31,993 bases of DNA from Neolecta irregularis DAH-3 (GCA_001929475.1 LXFE01000139.1:1-31993); one strand, 5' to 3'; positions 1 through 9,463 are shown, numbered from the stretch's first letter. Notes: generated from the sequence alone by a model not told the origin. A program made the numbers and translations.

Positions 1-233
1 GGAAATCCTTGCATATCTCGTTCAAGTATCCATTCAACAAGAAACTCCTCCTGTGTTGGTGGCAATCGCTGGTAATTTTGGTGGCCAATTCGACGATTTG
101 GTTTTCCCCGGATTCGCCCAATTAGTGTTGACCTCGGAATTCCGTATGCGGCCGCGGCGGCTTTTTGTGTGGTAAATTTTCCAGATTGGAGATCTTCAAT
201 AGCAGATTGAATTACTTTCTCACGGTCATCCAT
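1..233 (-). CDS. Pogo/Fot1-type transposase, N-terminal part (cut by window edge)
   Basis: The minus strand is open from an ATG at 233 to the window edge, giving 77 codons. The peptide begins MDDREKVIQSAIEDL and carries the motif QKAAAAAYGIPRSTL at about residues 23 to 37, then RLPPTQEEFLVEWI at about 55 to 68. This is the N-terminus of the helix-turn-helix psq / CENP-B-like DNA-binding region of pogo/Fot1 (Tc1-mariner superfamily, DDE_1) transposases, which are common in fungal genomes. The catalytic DDE part lies outside the window, so I cannot tell whether the element is intact, decayed or a domesticated CENP-B-like gene. The low-complexity AT stretch just upstream (about 257 to 291) fits an element flank or promoter. 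Confidence 0.8.
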   Translation of the reverse strand, partial: MDDREKVIQSAIEDLQSGKFTTQKAAAAAYGIPRSTLIGRIRGKPNRRIGHQNYQRLPPTQEEFLVEWILERDMQGF

Positions 234-351
234 TTTGAAGAGATGGTGGTGGAGAAAAATCTTTATTTTTATTTTTATTATATATTTATATGGTGTCACG
301 TAACGGGGGGTGACGCTTAAATCGGTGTTGAGCTTATGACTGGACCCCGGA
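234..351. other. AT-rich flank between transposase and F-box gene, possible element terminus
   Basis: This short divergent intergenic stretch has a run of T and A (about 257 to 291) followed by an abrupt G-rich block. GTCAC at 295-299 and GTGAC at 310-314 form a small inverted repeat around a CGTAACGGGG core. Read toward the transposase it could be the tip of a terminal inverted repeat, but the matching far end is outside the window. Confidence 0.25.
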
Positions 352-1953
352 ATGGCCTGCATTTCGACCACCAAGAGGCGAAACATGCATATTCCGCCAA
401 CACATAAATTCCCATCTGCTATTGACAGTCTGTCACTCGAGCTACTCCATCAAGTCTTTATATGTGTTCAACCCCTAGAAGCCTTTGACGCATCTAAACC
501 TCTGCGAACATGTCTTTTGGTGTGCAAAAAATGGTATCATAGCGCCTATCCAATTACCTGGCAGGATACTTCCACCATCATGTCTCCACGGACTCCCAGT
601 GAACATCGAGAAAGACTTATTTTATGGCTAGATGGTCTCAGTGACGAAGATGTGAAGAGTTATACACGATATATCGAAAGCTTTACTTTTTCGTGTGACT
701 GGTCTAATGGAATGCACAACTGTGCCGAGATATTTGGCAGGAACAGATGGTTGTTGGAAAAGATGGTCGCATTACACAAAGTTACCCTTATTCTCCCCTT
801 TCCTCAGCACTTTGATTCATCATACTCTTTAATTCAACACTGCATCAATATCACCCGTTTCATCAAATTCATCAGCATGAAAGAGGCAGTTGATAAGGTT
901 AGTATCTTCTTTCAAAGACGTGGGAATAGCGCATTTACCGAGGCCCAAATTGGTGGAATGGATGTTATGCTAGCCAAGGCAATTGATATCCTTAGCAGAG
1001 AAGGTATTCAAACACCGGAACTCTCGGTTCTGGAACACTCTCCTCTCGTACTGCGAGACGCCTGTCGAGATGTGATTGCATTGAAAATGCTAAAAGTCAA
1101 CTACACAGCAAACTCGCCGCTCTATGATCTCCTCGAGTATCTTCCTAGTCTCGAGTCGTTAGAGCTTGTTTCGACTGGAGTTGGAGCATTTGACTTATAC
1201 GGAAGCCCCTGTTTAACACACATTGGCTTCAATCTTCAAACCCTTATTCTAAGACTCACTGAACTTTCCTTGGAATTTTTGCAATGGCTTCAACAACTAC
1301 CAACACTAATAAAACTGGTTCTCGATACTTGTAACGACACATCTACTTTTCAACCAAATCTTTATGGTTTTCATAGACTACAGAGTCTTCAAATCATAGG
1401 TGACACTATACCTTCTTTTGGACTCATTGAGAGCATTGTGAAATGCACGCAGTCGCTGTGTTTGTTTGATTTGGAGGTTTCGCAGTCCCTCTTGCTCGAG
1501 AATGCATTACATATCATTCACACTGCAACCTCATTGAAGAGACTCATCATCTTGAATACAAATATGTTGAATACAAATATGACATTCCCGGCCAGTTCTC
1601 TCTCTCTTCTTCATACTCACAGGCTTTTGGAGGAATGCCAACTTCCATTGCTAGAACTGGAGTTCCTGCAAATATACGAATTTGCCCTTGCATGTCCCCG
1701 TCTCGATGCACTCAAGATGGTAAGCTGCAATTTTCCGAATTCACGACAAGTATTGAACACGGCGAGTCCATATACCCCAGTACTAGAAACTTGCCTTCGA
1801 ATTTGGAAAGGTAAAAACTTCACTTTGGATTTGAAGAAATTGCGATTTTTGGCTATAAATCTTGAGGATCTAGTCTGGGAGAGCGTCTTCGACAGACCCA
1901 GTCTAGAAATTGTGGCCAAAGCTGAAGAGGAAGATGACCCAATACTTGTATGA
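352..1953 (+). CDS. F-box / leucine-rich-repeat-like protein
   Basis: A single uninterrupted frame of 533 codons, unusual here because nearly all neighbours have introns. An F-box-like segment lies near residues 22 to 65 (LSLELLHQVF, LRTCLLVCKKWY, ITWQDT), the usual start of fungal F-box proteins that bind Skp1 in SCF ubiquitin ligases. The remainder has irregular leucine-rich stretches (YLPSLESLELVSTG, LQTLILRL, PTLIKLVLDTC) like degenerate LRRs used for substrate binding. A second in-frame Met at residue 12 (base 385) could be the real start. The gene ends only 40 bp from the end of the convergent PEX20 gene. Substrate unknown. Confidence 0.75.
   Translation: MACISTTKRRNMHIPPTHKFPSAIDSLSLELLHQVFICVQPLEAFDASKPLRTCLLVCKKWYHSAYPITWQDTSTIMSPRTPSEHRERLILWLDGLSDEDVKSYTRYIESFTFSCDWSNGMHNCAEIFGRNRWLLEKMVALHKVTLILPFPQHFDSSYSLIQHCINITRFIKFISMKEAVDKVSIFFQRRGNSAFTEAQIGGMDVMLAKAIDILSREGIQTPELSVLEHSPLVLRDACRDVIALKMLKVNYTANSPLYDLLEYLPSLESLELVSTGVGAFDLYGSPCLTHIGFNLQTLILRLTELSLEFLQWLQQLPTLIKLVLDTCNDTSTFQPNLYGFHRLQSLQIIGDTIPSFGLIESIVKCTQSLCLFDLEVSQSLLLENALHIIHTATSLKRLIILNTNMLNTNMTFPASSLSLLHTHRLLEECQLPLLELEFLQIYEFALACPRLDALKMVSCNFPNSRQVLNTASPYTPVLETCLRIWKGKNFTLDLKKLRFLAINLEDLVWESVFDRPSLEIVAKAEEEDDPILV
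1552..1581 (+). repeat. Perfect 15-bp tandem duplication inside the F-box gene
   Basis: The 15-mer TTGAATACAAATATG occurs twice head to tail (1552-1566 and 1567-1581). It keeps frame and duplicates the peptide LNTNM within a leucine-rich unit. It looks like a recent slippage event. Confidence 0.9.
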
Positions 1954-1993
1954 TATTCGGGAAAGATGACCATGAAAATGCCTCGTTATGTAA

Positions 1994-2760
1994 TCAAATC
2001 CTCTCAATCCGCTCTACCATCTTCTCTCCTTCCACCACAATTTCCTTATCCCTGATTCGCCTCATTAGGCCAAAAAAGGCACTATTTTGGAATTTCTCAC
2101 TCGTGTCGTGATTTACCGATTCGATTAATTGGCCAGCTGTTCTAGCCAATGCATCCATTTCAGAGTAATCTTTCTTTTTGTCCTCTTTGGTCTGTTCTTG
2201 ATTTCGATTTTCCTGTGGAAATTGCGAGAAAGCGGCTTCAAATAGTGCGTTTTCAGCATCGATATCAATCTGACTGGTTTGCTGAGGTAGTTGATGAAGC
2301 ATTTGTGGCTCGTAGTACATCGAATTTTGCGTGATATATGCGCTCGTTCGATCGCGCAAAGAATGATCTGGCATCTGCTTGTCCTGGATTACTGTATTCA
2401 TATGAAACTCATTCGGCCAACCAAACCGTTCTTTTCCCTTCCGGCTCCCCATGTTCATTCTCTGAAAGTCGTTTGTCCATGACGATGGGAGATCGGCACG
2501 TTCATATTGCGGTAGAAGCGAGCGCTGGATATTATTAAACGTGCGATTATCAAATCCCGAGCGGGAATCCCATTCTGCGTATTCATCTAGGCCAGAATTT
2601 TCTTGTGTACGGAAAGCCTGTCTATGAGTTGGTGCGCTATCGAACAAAGTACCTGGGACGGAACAAGTAAGGGCCGCAACCGGTTTTGGTATAATGAGCG
2701 ATCTGCTTCGACATGATGCTTCAGGGACGATAGAGCTGTTGAAGGACCGCAAGATTCCAT
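1994..2760 (-). CDS. PEX20: Peroxin 20, PTS2 co-receptor
   Basis: PEX20 works with Pex7 to carry PTS2 cargo into peroxisomes. The long minus frame (starting 2863) is not the real start. The conserved N-terminus MESCGPSTALSSLKHH begins at 2760 in another frame and joins the long frame by a 35-nt intron (2618-2652, GT..CAG). Exons are 2760-2653 and 2617-1994, giving 243 residues. Cys4 matches the N-terminal cysteine that is ubiquitinated for receptor recycling. WxxxF motifs at about 83-87 and 103-107 resemble Pex14-binding motifs. The C-terminal block (LARTAGQLIESVNHD, GLMRRIRDKEIVVEGEK) is the conserved Pex7-binding region. It is shorter than many Pezizomycotina homologues. It is divergent to DRE2 across 260 bp. 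Confidence 0.88.
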
Positions 2761-3020
2761 CTTGTAGATCTGAACAGAGAAGGGAGATGGCGATATGTGG
2801 AACGAATGGGGGAATAATTATCTGCCTCGGCTTGTGATTGGGGTTCGTGACTTCAATATACAAGATATATTAAGCATATAACTGATAGAATGTGTTTGGA
2901 GTTTTTGGCTGATAAAAGTCCGAAGGACTATGTATATATTCGGATATAGTATGGTCTTGCAAAACGTCCAGTTCAGGCAATCTAAAAGAACACCCCGACT
3001 CATCCTCCCGGTTTCCCAAA
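2761..3020. promoter_or_regulatory. Divergent promoter region PEX20/DRE2
   Basis: These 260 bp separate the deduced PEX20 start (2760, minus) from the DRE2 start (3021, plus) and must hold both promoters. Short AT-rich blocks occur (about 2860 to 2885 and 2929 to 2950), but I see no named operator. Confidence 0.5.
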
Positions 3021-3829
3021 ATGTCGCCTTCCGCTACTCCTCAGACTTTGATACTGTGTCCTCCATCATACGCAGCTCTGCCTACACTCCTCGAGTCGTT
3101 TATGGAGAAAGTCTCGGTGCCGACTGATATTCAGATGCTGGATCGTTTAAATGATGACTCAGTCCGGCTCCCCGCAGATACATACCACACCATTCTATTG
3201 CCCGAGACAGACCCGGATCTTCTAAACCCCGTGCTAAATAAAATTCTCGAGAGCCTCAAGAATGGAGGTAAAATGATTCTTGAAGGGATAGCCGTCGATA
3301 AAGTTCGGGGACATGCAGTTTTATCGGGATTTTTAGTGCAGAATAATAAGGGCAAGGTATTATCTCTACATCAAGTTTATCTTATGTATCAGGTCGAATT
3401 AATTAAACCCGAATCAATAGCTGCGATACCACTTCAAAGGAGGAAGAAGGACATCTCGGCGCTCTTGGCCGAAAATTCAGAGCTAATTGACGAATCAACT
3501 CTTCTTTCGACGGAGCCAACTCCCATTGTCCAACGTATTGCGGCATTTTGCGTCTTATTGATTATGTAGCACTTGAATGCGCCCCACCGTCTGGAAAACG
3601 CCGCAAGGCCTGCAAAAACTGTTCTTGTGGGCTGAAGGAACTCGAAGACAAGGAAGAAGCTGGGCGGCCCAGATTGACTGTTGATGAACTAGTCGAAATA
3701 GATTTCACTAAACAGGGCAAAATTGGAAGTTGCGGAAATTGCACACTAGGAGATGCATTTAGATGCTCGGGGTGTCCGCTTTTAGGCATGCCCGCTGGTG
3801 ATCCGAGCACCTGGGGAGATGACATCTAG
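3021..3829 (+). CDS. DRE2: Anamorsin homologue, cytosolic Fe-S cluster assembly protein
   Basis: Dre2 (CIAPIN1) receives electrons from Tah18 and feeds the cytosolic iron-sulfur assembly machinery. Exons are 3021-3356, 3393-3534 and 3570-3829, joined by 36-nt and 35-nt introns, for 245 residues. The second splice creates the conserved [16 protein letters not shown] segment. The N-terminal half matches the methyltransferase-like domain; the C-terminal half has both cysteine motifs: C-x10-C-x2-C-x-C ([18 protein letters not shown]) and C-x2-C-x7-C-x2-C ([15 protein letters not shown]), ending in a GMPAGDP tail typical of the family. The linker between the halves is short, so the protein is smaller than the roughly 300-residue forms of many filamentous ascomycetes. 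The 36-nt intron has no stop and is a multiple of three. Confidence 0.93.
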
Positions 3830-4340
3830 ATTTGTCTAGTGGTGCTTGTTTGCGGGATTGGTGTTGAAAGGTACAATCGATGGTGCATAGGTTATTAGAG
3901 TAGTCTCTTCAGCAATATCTAATTAGTGCGCGGCATCTGACACGCTTTTGGTTCGGAGTAGTATTTTTTAGAAAAAACATGTAGTCCGTAATCTTTTGTA
4001 TCCTGAGAAAAAGGAACTCGCTGCATAGATTCACAGTCATTTTGGAGTCTATATTAAGTGGGATTTGTTCCAGTTGAGCATACAAACATATTGGATAGAG
4101 TAGTATCCTTACAACTAAACTGTGAGAATGGAATGGATATTCGGGTACTGACCGTTATGAGTCTTGATTAAACGTCAGAAATTCCAAGGGTCCACTTTAT
4201 AGCTGCGGCATGAATGCGCCACGGCCCAGGTGCCTCTGAAATAATGACGTAACGGGGCACAAAGTTGGCATTCAAAAGGGTTCAAATGCCCCAGTTGGCT
4301 TTTCCTCCACCATACTCTTTGTATACACAGCTAACCACAA
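3830..4340. other. Intergenic region between DRE2 and the DUF1761-like gene
   Basis: About 510 bp with no supportable gene. It should hold the DRE2 3' end and the promoter of the next gene. A TGACGTAA site (4245-4252), which resembles ATF/CREB-type bZIP targets, and a pyrimidine-rich stretch shortly before the ATG (about 4302 to 4320) are the visible elements. Confidence 0.5.
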
Positions 4341-4892
4341 ATGTCTTCATATCTCGGAATCGGACCCAGAACCTACTTGTAGATATCCCCTTTTGGTTTC
4401 TGCGTGCTCATTACTGACAGTCCCACAATTCGACCAACCGCGCTCTTGGTCGGGTGTATCGCTGACTTTGCTGCTGCCTCGTTGATTCAGGGCCCTATTG
4501 CAGGTGCCACATGGGATCGTGCTATGCGAGCTGACAAGGTACGAAGCATTGTTGCCCCTGCTCTTTTGACATTGTAGAATTCTGAATTCTGGCGCAACAA
4601 CCAGAACCAAAACGCCGTTGCTACGTATGGAGCATCATTCATCTCCTCTGTCGTCCAGTCCTACGCCATTGCTGCCCTTATCAACCTCACTGGAACGGTG
4701 ACCTACAAGGGAGCTGCTTCTCTTGGCGTTCTTGTATTCGCTGCTACTTCCGTTCCCTCTGCTGCCAGTGCCTTATACTACGAAGCCCGACCCCTGGAAT
4801 ACGTCTTGATCAAGGCTGCTGGTCACATTGTCTCGACGGTTGGATTGACCACTGTCCTAGTCGCTTGGGGAACGAGGGATATTCAAGCATGA
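4341..4892 (+). CDS. Small DUF1761-like membrane protein
   Basis: Three exons (4341-4378, 4421-4538, 4578-4892) with introns of 42 and 39 nt give 156 residues beginning MSSYLGIGPRTYF. About four hydrophobic segments are visible (around LLVGCIADFAAASLI, SSVVQSYAIAALI, GVLVFAATSVPSAA and HIVSTVGLTTVLVAWG). Their spacing, and a WDRAMRAD segment after the first helix, resemble the DUF1761 family of small four-helix membrane proteins, whose function is unknown. The splice sites rest on frame continuity and on removing stops, so the model is good but the family call is tentative. Codon use and intron size match the neighbours. Confidence 0.65.
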
Positions 4893-5294
4893 GGACGTTC
4901 GCATTTTTGTAAGATCACTGTAGGAAGTCGCATGCAAGAATCTATTCTATTCTATGCAAAAAGAAACTCCACCGTTGGAGTTTCCAGCGAAGATCTACAA
5001 TTAATAAATCAATAAGTTTGCATTACTGCAATCAAGTCACTTTCGGAATGCATCGGACGGTTCCTAAATTGCATCATATGTGACTTTTTGTAGTAATACG
5101 CAGATTGATATCCACGACACGTTCTACATGGATAAAAAACAAAATTCTAGAATGAACCAACCATTACTCCAGTGTTAGAAGAAATTACAATTCGCTGTTT
5201 CCAATATAGAGATTAACAATTTCCATTTCTCAATTTTGGAATATACGTGTCGCGTGCATTTCACTCCACCACACAACTCACTCTTCAGCCAAAT
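4893..5294. other. Intergenic region before SCJ1
   Basis: About 400 AT-rich bp with no gene I can support. It holds the hairpin at 4963-4984 and then the presumed SCJ1 promoter. A frame that opens at 5247 runs into SCJ1 but adds a hydrophilic leader before the signal peptide, so I treat it as 5' leader. Confidence 0.45.
4963..4984. repeat. Perfect 8-bp hairpin in the 3' flank
   Basis: GAAACTCC (4963-4970) and GGAGTTTC (4977-4984) are exact inverted copies separated by six bases, starting 71 bp after the stop of the preceding gene. It could fold in the 3' UTR. Role unknown. Confidence 0.7.
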
Positions 5295-6533
5295 ATGAGG
5301 GCGTGGATCCTTTTTTTCCTGCCATCGTTGATATATCTTGTTCTTGCGGGACAAGATTATTATGAAATACTAGGCGTTTCCCGCGATGCAACAGACAAGC
5401 AAATTAAAGCACAGTACCGCAAACTTTCTAAAAGATGGCATCCTGATAAGAATCCAAACGTTGACGAAGCACAGCAAAAATTTGTAGAGTTGGCACAGGC
5501 GTATGAAGTTCTTTCAGATAGCGAACAGAGGGATATTTATGATCGCTATGGAGAAGAAGGATTGAAGCAGCGGCAACAGGGTACAGGAGGCATGTTCCAC
5601 GATCCATTTGATATATTTTCCAAGTTTTTCGGGGTGAGTAACCAGTATATTTTTTGGGGTTTTGACCGGTTAGGGCCATGGGCATTTCCACACGCAGCAG
5701 CGTCAGGGGCCGAGTAGCGAGACCCGATTGAATATCCCGCTCAAAGATTTCTATAAGGGCGGGAAAATCAGTCTTGACATTTCCAAGCAGTTGATTTGTG
5801 AGACATGCGGGGGACTGGGAGCGGCATCAGAGTCTGATATCGAGACGTGTTCTACATGCCGAGGAAGCGGTATTCGTATTATTCAACATCAGCTGGCTCC
5901 CGGGTTCGTTCAAAAGATGCAAACTACATGTGACAAATGCCGCGGAGTAGGCAAGTCGATCAAGAACCCGTGTTCCGTATGTCAAGGACAAAAAGTAGTG
6001 CGAGGAACTACGCAGCTGGAAGTTGAAATTGAGCCTGGAGTACCTGTAAATGCGCGACTCACGTATGAGAATGAAGGCGACCAAAGCCCAGACTGGGAAG
6101 CGGGTGATCTGATTATTGAATTGAAAGAAGTTGAAGATCCGAATGGATGGCGAAGACGAGGCGCAGATTTATACAGATCTGAAGTTATTGGACTCGTAGA
6201 AGCGCTTGGTGGAATAGAACGCAACTTCACTACGATAGATGGACGGACGATTACAGTGAAACAAGACGGTGTTATACAACCTGGTACCGCACTTTCAAAC
6301 AGTTTTAATTAATGCAGGCACGGTAACGATTGTAGAAGGCGAGGGTATGCCTCTGTATCAGTCACAAGGAAAAGGGCGATTGTATGTTGAATGGTCTCTG
6401 GTTCTGCCAGAAGTAGACAATTCTATGGCTTTGGGTAAAAAACATGGTGGAATCTTTCTGACAACCAGAAGTGAAAGCGCTTATTGACAAGCGGAAAAAA
6501 AAGGGATGGTTTGGTAGCAAAGAGGAACTATAG
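5295..6533 (+). CDS. SCJ1: ER-lumenal DnaJ co-chaperone (Scj1/DNAJB11 type)
   Basis: An Hsp40 that stimulates BiP/Kar2 in ER folding and ERAD. Exons 5295-5633, 5674-6283, 6318-6434 and 6469-6533 (introns 40, 34, 34 nt) give 376 residues. I start at 5295 because this Met directly precedes a signal peptide ([18 protein letters not shown]). The J domain follows at once ([13 protein letters not shown]) with the HPD triad at about 49-51. Four zinc-finger repeats are visible ([32 protein letters not shown]), followed by the peptide-binding C-terminal domain. The last 34-nt intron replaces an apparent stop by a basic tail ending GWFGSKEEL. The terminal KEEL resembles KDEL/HDEL ER retrieval signals and supports both the splice and a lumenal location. 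Confidence 0.92.
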
Positions 6534-6717
6534 AGTCAGTGTTTGTAAATGTGGTTGTTTGATATCGCATATCCTAGTTGCCAATCAATACTCTTCCTGC
6601 CATTCACAGTATATATATTCTACTTATAATATCTATCTACTCGATAACATCAACTTTATTCATGCTACAGACTGCATGAGGCATTCACATTCGGATTCGA
6701 ATGATATTCCACAAAGG

Positions 6718-7671
6718 ATGGACGGGGTAGCAGAGCTGGAGATCTCAGAACTACTATACTGCAGCAAATGTTTCCTCTCCTATTCAGCACAAAATGGGCT
6801 CTTTTGGCTGACATCATGCGGCCATGTGTTGTGTAACAAGTGTTTCTTCAACAACGAGGGTATCTCGACCTAGTAGAATTGATCTGATGAACAAGGTCCG
6901 CACGATCCAGCAACAAGCGAGCTTACATGCGTGTATTGCAGTGAACATCAAGTATCGATAGCAAAGCTGGGCGAACAAGTTACGCTTTTTTCGATTTATT
7001 TTGACCGAAAAACAGCTTCCCTCAGAACTCACACCGTATTTTCGCCCACTTTCTGATCTGGTCGATGAATTGAGCGGTGCGCTCAAGGTCTGGCGGATGG
7101 GCATTATGCGCTGAGTGGGCAGTTCCAGCTGAATTCGCTTGTTCGGCTCCAGCGACACCAGCATTCGCGACTCGCGCAGCAGATGCAGAGTATGGCGCAG
7201 GCGGCGCGTGAATTACAGGCTGTTCGAGTATTAAAAGCTCAGAATGCGCAGTTGCAGCAGGAGAATCGCTTGTTGCGTACTCAGCTCGACATGAACAGCC
7301 GCGACTACTCAAATTCGACAATTCCTGCTGAAATTCCCAAAACTCCCTCATCGTACCTTTTTTCTTATTCTTGTTGAATTTCTAATAGCAGCCGGCGAGC
7401 ACAGACGTTTCGTGGTGGGTTGGCGGCAATGAAGGACGACTTGCGTATTCGGCGCCCGTCTCCCTATTCAGATCGAATTTTTACTCCAGCGCCAAAAACA
7501 CCGCTTCCTCGTCAGTTGCATTCATCAACAACTGTATCAAGCGTTACTTCGCCGTTTTTTTCCAAAACTCGCCTTTCGCCAATGGGCCCACCGCCAAAAA
7601 TCCTCCAGTCATCAAGCGCCATGCCCCATGCGGGATCTTCAATGCGCAGACCAATGCCCCGGAGAAGATAA
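6718..7671 (+). CDS. RING-finger protein of the Zip3/RNF212/Cst9 type
   Basis: Five exons (6718-6859, 6896-6978, 7016-7087, 7123-7352, 7389-7671; introns 36, 37, 35, 36 nt) give 269 residues. The RING is built across the first splice: YCSKC and TSCGHVLCNKC in exon 1, CVYC in exon 2, i.e. C3HC4. Then come LPSELTPYFRPLSDLVDEL and a coiled coil (about residues 110 to 175, rich in Q and L), followed by a basic Ser/Pro-rich tail ending RRPMPRRR. This order (N-terminal RING, coiled coil, Ser/Pro tail) matches the Zip3/RNF212 group, SUMO or ubiquitin ligases that promote meiotic crossovers. Another Met at 6676 is in frame, but 6718 has the better start context. The third donor (GTCTGG) is weak, yet without it the frame stops. 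Function is inferred from architecture. Confidence 0.75.
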
Positions 7672-7933
7672 TCAAAGTATTTCACAACAATATATATCAA
7701 ATAATTGGCCATGAAAAGATATTATATTTTACTATTCTGTCAGGATGAATACAGAATAAAGTAACATGTCAGGATAAATTAGTGTCAGGATAGCAAATGG
7801 TTCGCATTTCCTGCGGCTCATGCAAGCTAAATAGCCTGCTGTAGATATCTGAGAATATACAGCATGTGGCATCAGAATGTCTTAAACTGCAACATACTGG
7901 CCCCACTCCCAAAAGTTCTCATCCGGTTCAAAC

Positions 7934-9115
7934 ATGTCCACCAAAGATTCAGAAAACTCGTTGGCTGCATCAAACGAACAAACTGCCCCCACTAAACCTT
8001 CATCTCCTGTTTTCATCGTCCAAGAAAATGTAGGATTATTACTTATCGCCACTTCTCAAATATTTTTTTCTATCATGAACCTCTGCGCAAAACTCCTCAC
8101 GCAAAGAACAAAAATCCATGCCTTGGAAATAATTTTCGTCAGAATGAGTATTACTTGGATAGCTTGTTTGCTTTTCATGTACCTAACTCAAATCCCAGAT
8201 TTCTTACTAGGACCAAAACCCGTTCGAGGACTACTTGTTCTCCGCGGCGTACGTGAACTTTGAAAAACTCGGCTAATCAGATATAGACCGTTGGATTCTT
8301 TGGATTATTCGGAGTTTATTATTCTTTGATGTATCTTTCATTATCGGATGCAACGGTAATCACTTTTCTCGCTCCACTATTCACCGGATTACTCGGTCGT
8401 TGTATCTTGAATGAACCATTCACCAAAACCCAGGTTCTCGCGGGTCTAGTTTCGTTATCAGGAGTCGTAATTATTGCCCGTCCGGACACTTTCTTCTTCA
8501 GAGGACCAACCGTTAAACCTCTCCAGCACCATATGGTCGCTGTTCTCGTAGCCTTTGTATGTATATTTGTCGCTTCAGCAGCGTATATCACTGTTAGGGC
8601 GATTGGAAAGCGCGCTCACCCTCTAATATCCATAAACTACTTTTCGCTTATGGCCATGGTTATCTCGGCCCTGGCACTTGGTATACTGCAAATTCCAGTG
8701 CATCTTCCTGGAGATTGGATTGACACAGGTTACCTATTCCTCATCGGAGTCGCTGGATTCTGTGCTCAACTCCTCTTGACTAGTGGACTGCAGAGAGTCG
8801 CCGCAGGTCGTGGAGCACAAATGCTATACATACAAGAAATATCTTCATTGACTCTTGAAAAAGTACATCAATTTTTATCCCGTCTTATAAACAGGTCGTC
8901 TTTGGTACGTCTCCCGACATTTGGTCAATCATCGGTGCCATGTTGATTCTCGGGGTATGTACATCCTGAATACCCAGCTGGTTAACTTAATCTAGGGTGC
9001 CATATGGGTAGCCGTAACCAAAGAATCCCCACAGAAATCAAAGAAAACTCCCTTGCACGACGAAGAATGTGATGGACTGTTGATCCAAGAACGCACGCCT
9101 CAAGGCTCAGTTTAA
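7934..9115 (+). CDS. EamA/DMT-superfamily transporter (SLC35G-like)
   Basis: Four exons (7934-8248, 8287-8862, 8895-8954, 8996-9115; introns 38, 32, 41 nt) give 356 residues with about ten hydrophobic segments and two EamA repeats. After a hydrophilic N-terminus, the first repeat starts at GLLLIATSQIFFSIMNLCAKL. The joints produce the conserved FFGLFGVYYSLMYLSLSDAT and GAMLILGGAIWVAV segments. The second intron is only 32 nt; the spliced text LEKVVFGTSPD keeps the ungapped spacing typical of this family (xxDKxxFGTxP). The family carries small solutes or nucleotide-sugar-like substrates across fungal membranes; the substrate here cannot be told. The C-terminus is hydrophilic and probably cytosolic. 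Confidence 0.88.
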
Positions 9116-9463
9116 ATTCGACTTTCTGTTGGCTGATAAAGTATTTGTATTATATTTGGATGTTTAGAGGAGGAACAGGGCGTTGCCGGTTCCTATATCG
9201 AAATTGAAAATAGATTTACATTTTTCAAACCATTTTCATGAGTCTCACACTCTCTTTATAGAATGTCTTCGTATGTCACCAGCGTGATAATTACGACTTC
9301 ATCGTCAAAGGAATTCTGTATATTAACTATATATTCAATAATTTGAATCGCGTTCCAAGAGTAATCGGGGCATTTCGATTTCCTTAATTCACGTGCCGCA
9401 ATCGCCGTTCCATAAATATTACAGAGAAAATTTCATTTTCAGTGACCCTTCTCACCAGTCATC
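9116..9463. other. Intergenic region before RRP5
   Basis: About 350 bp, AT-rich, with no supportable gene. It is presumably the transporter 3' end plus the RRP5 promoter. No clear motif was seen. Confidence 0.4.

Noticed and set aside
134-160. EcoRI-like and NotI-like sites near the left edge that look like cloning-vector sequence
   Set aside because: The bases encode the conserved AAAAAYGIPRSTL part of a psq helix-turn-helix in an open frame, so they are native coding sequence.
1617-1973. 118-codon minus frame opposite the F-box gene
   Set aside because: It is antisense to a long coding frame and shows no independent signal.
1994-2863. 289-residue minus frame as the full PEX20 protein
   Set aside because: Its first 80 or so residues lack the family N-terminus. 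The conserved start lies in another frame and joins by a 35-nt intron.
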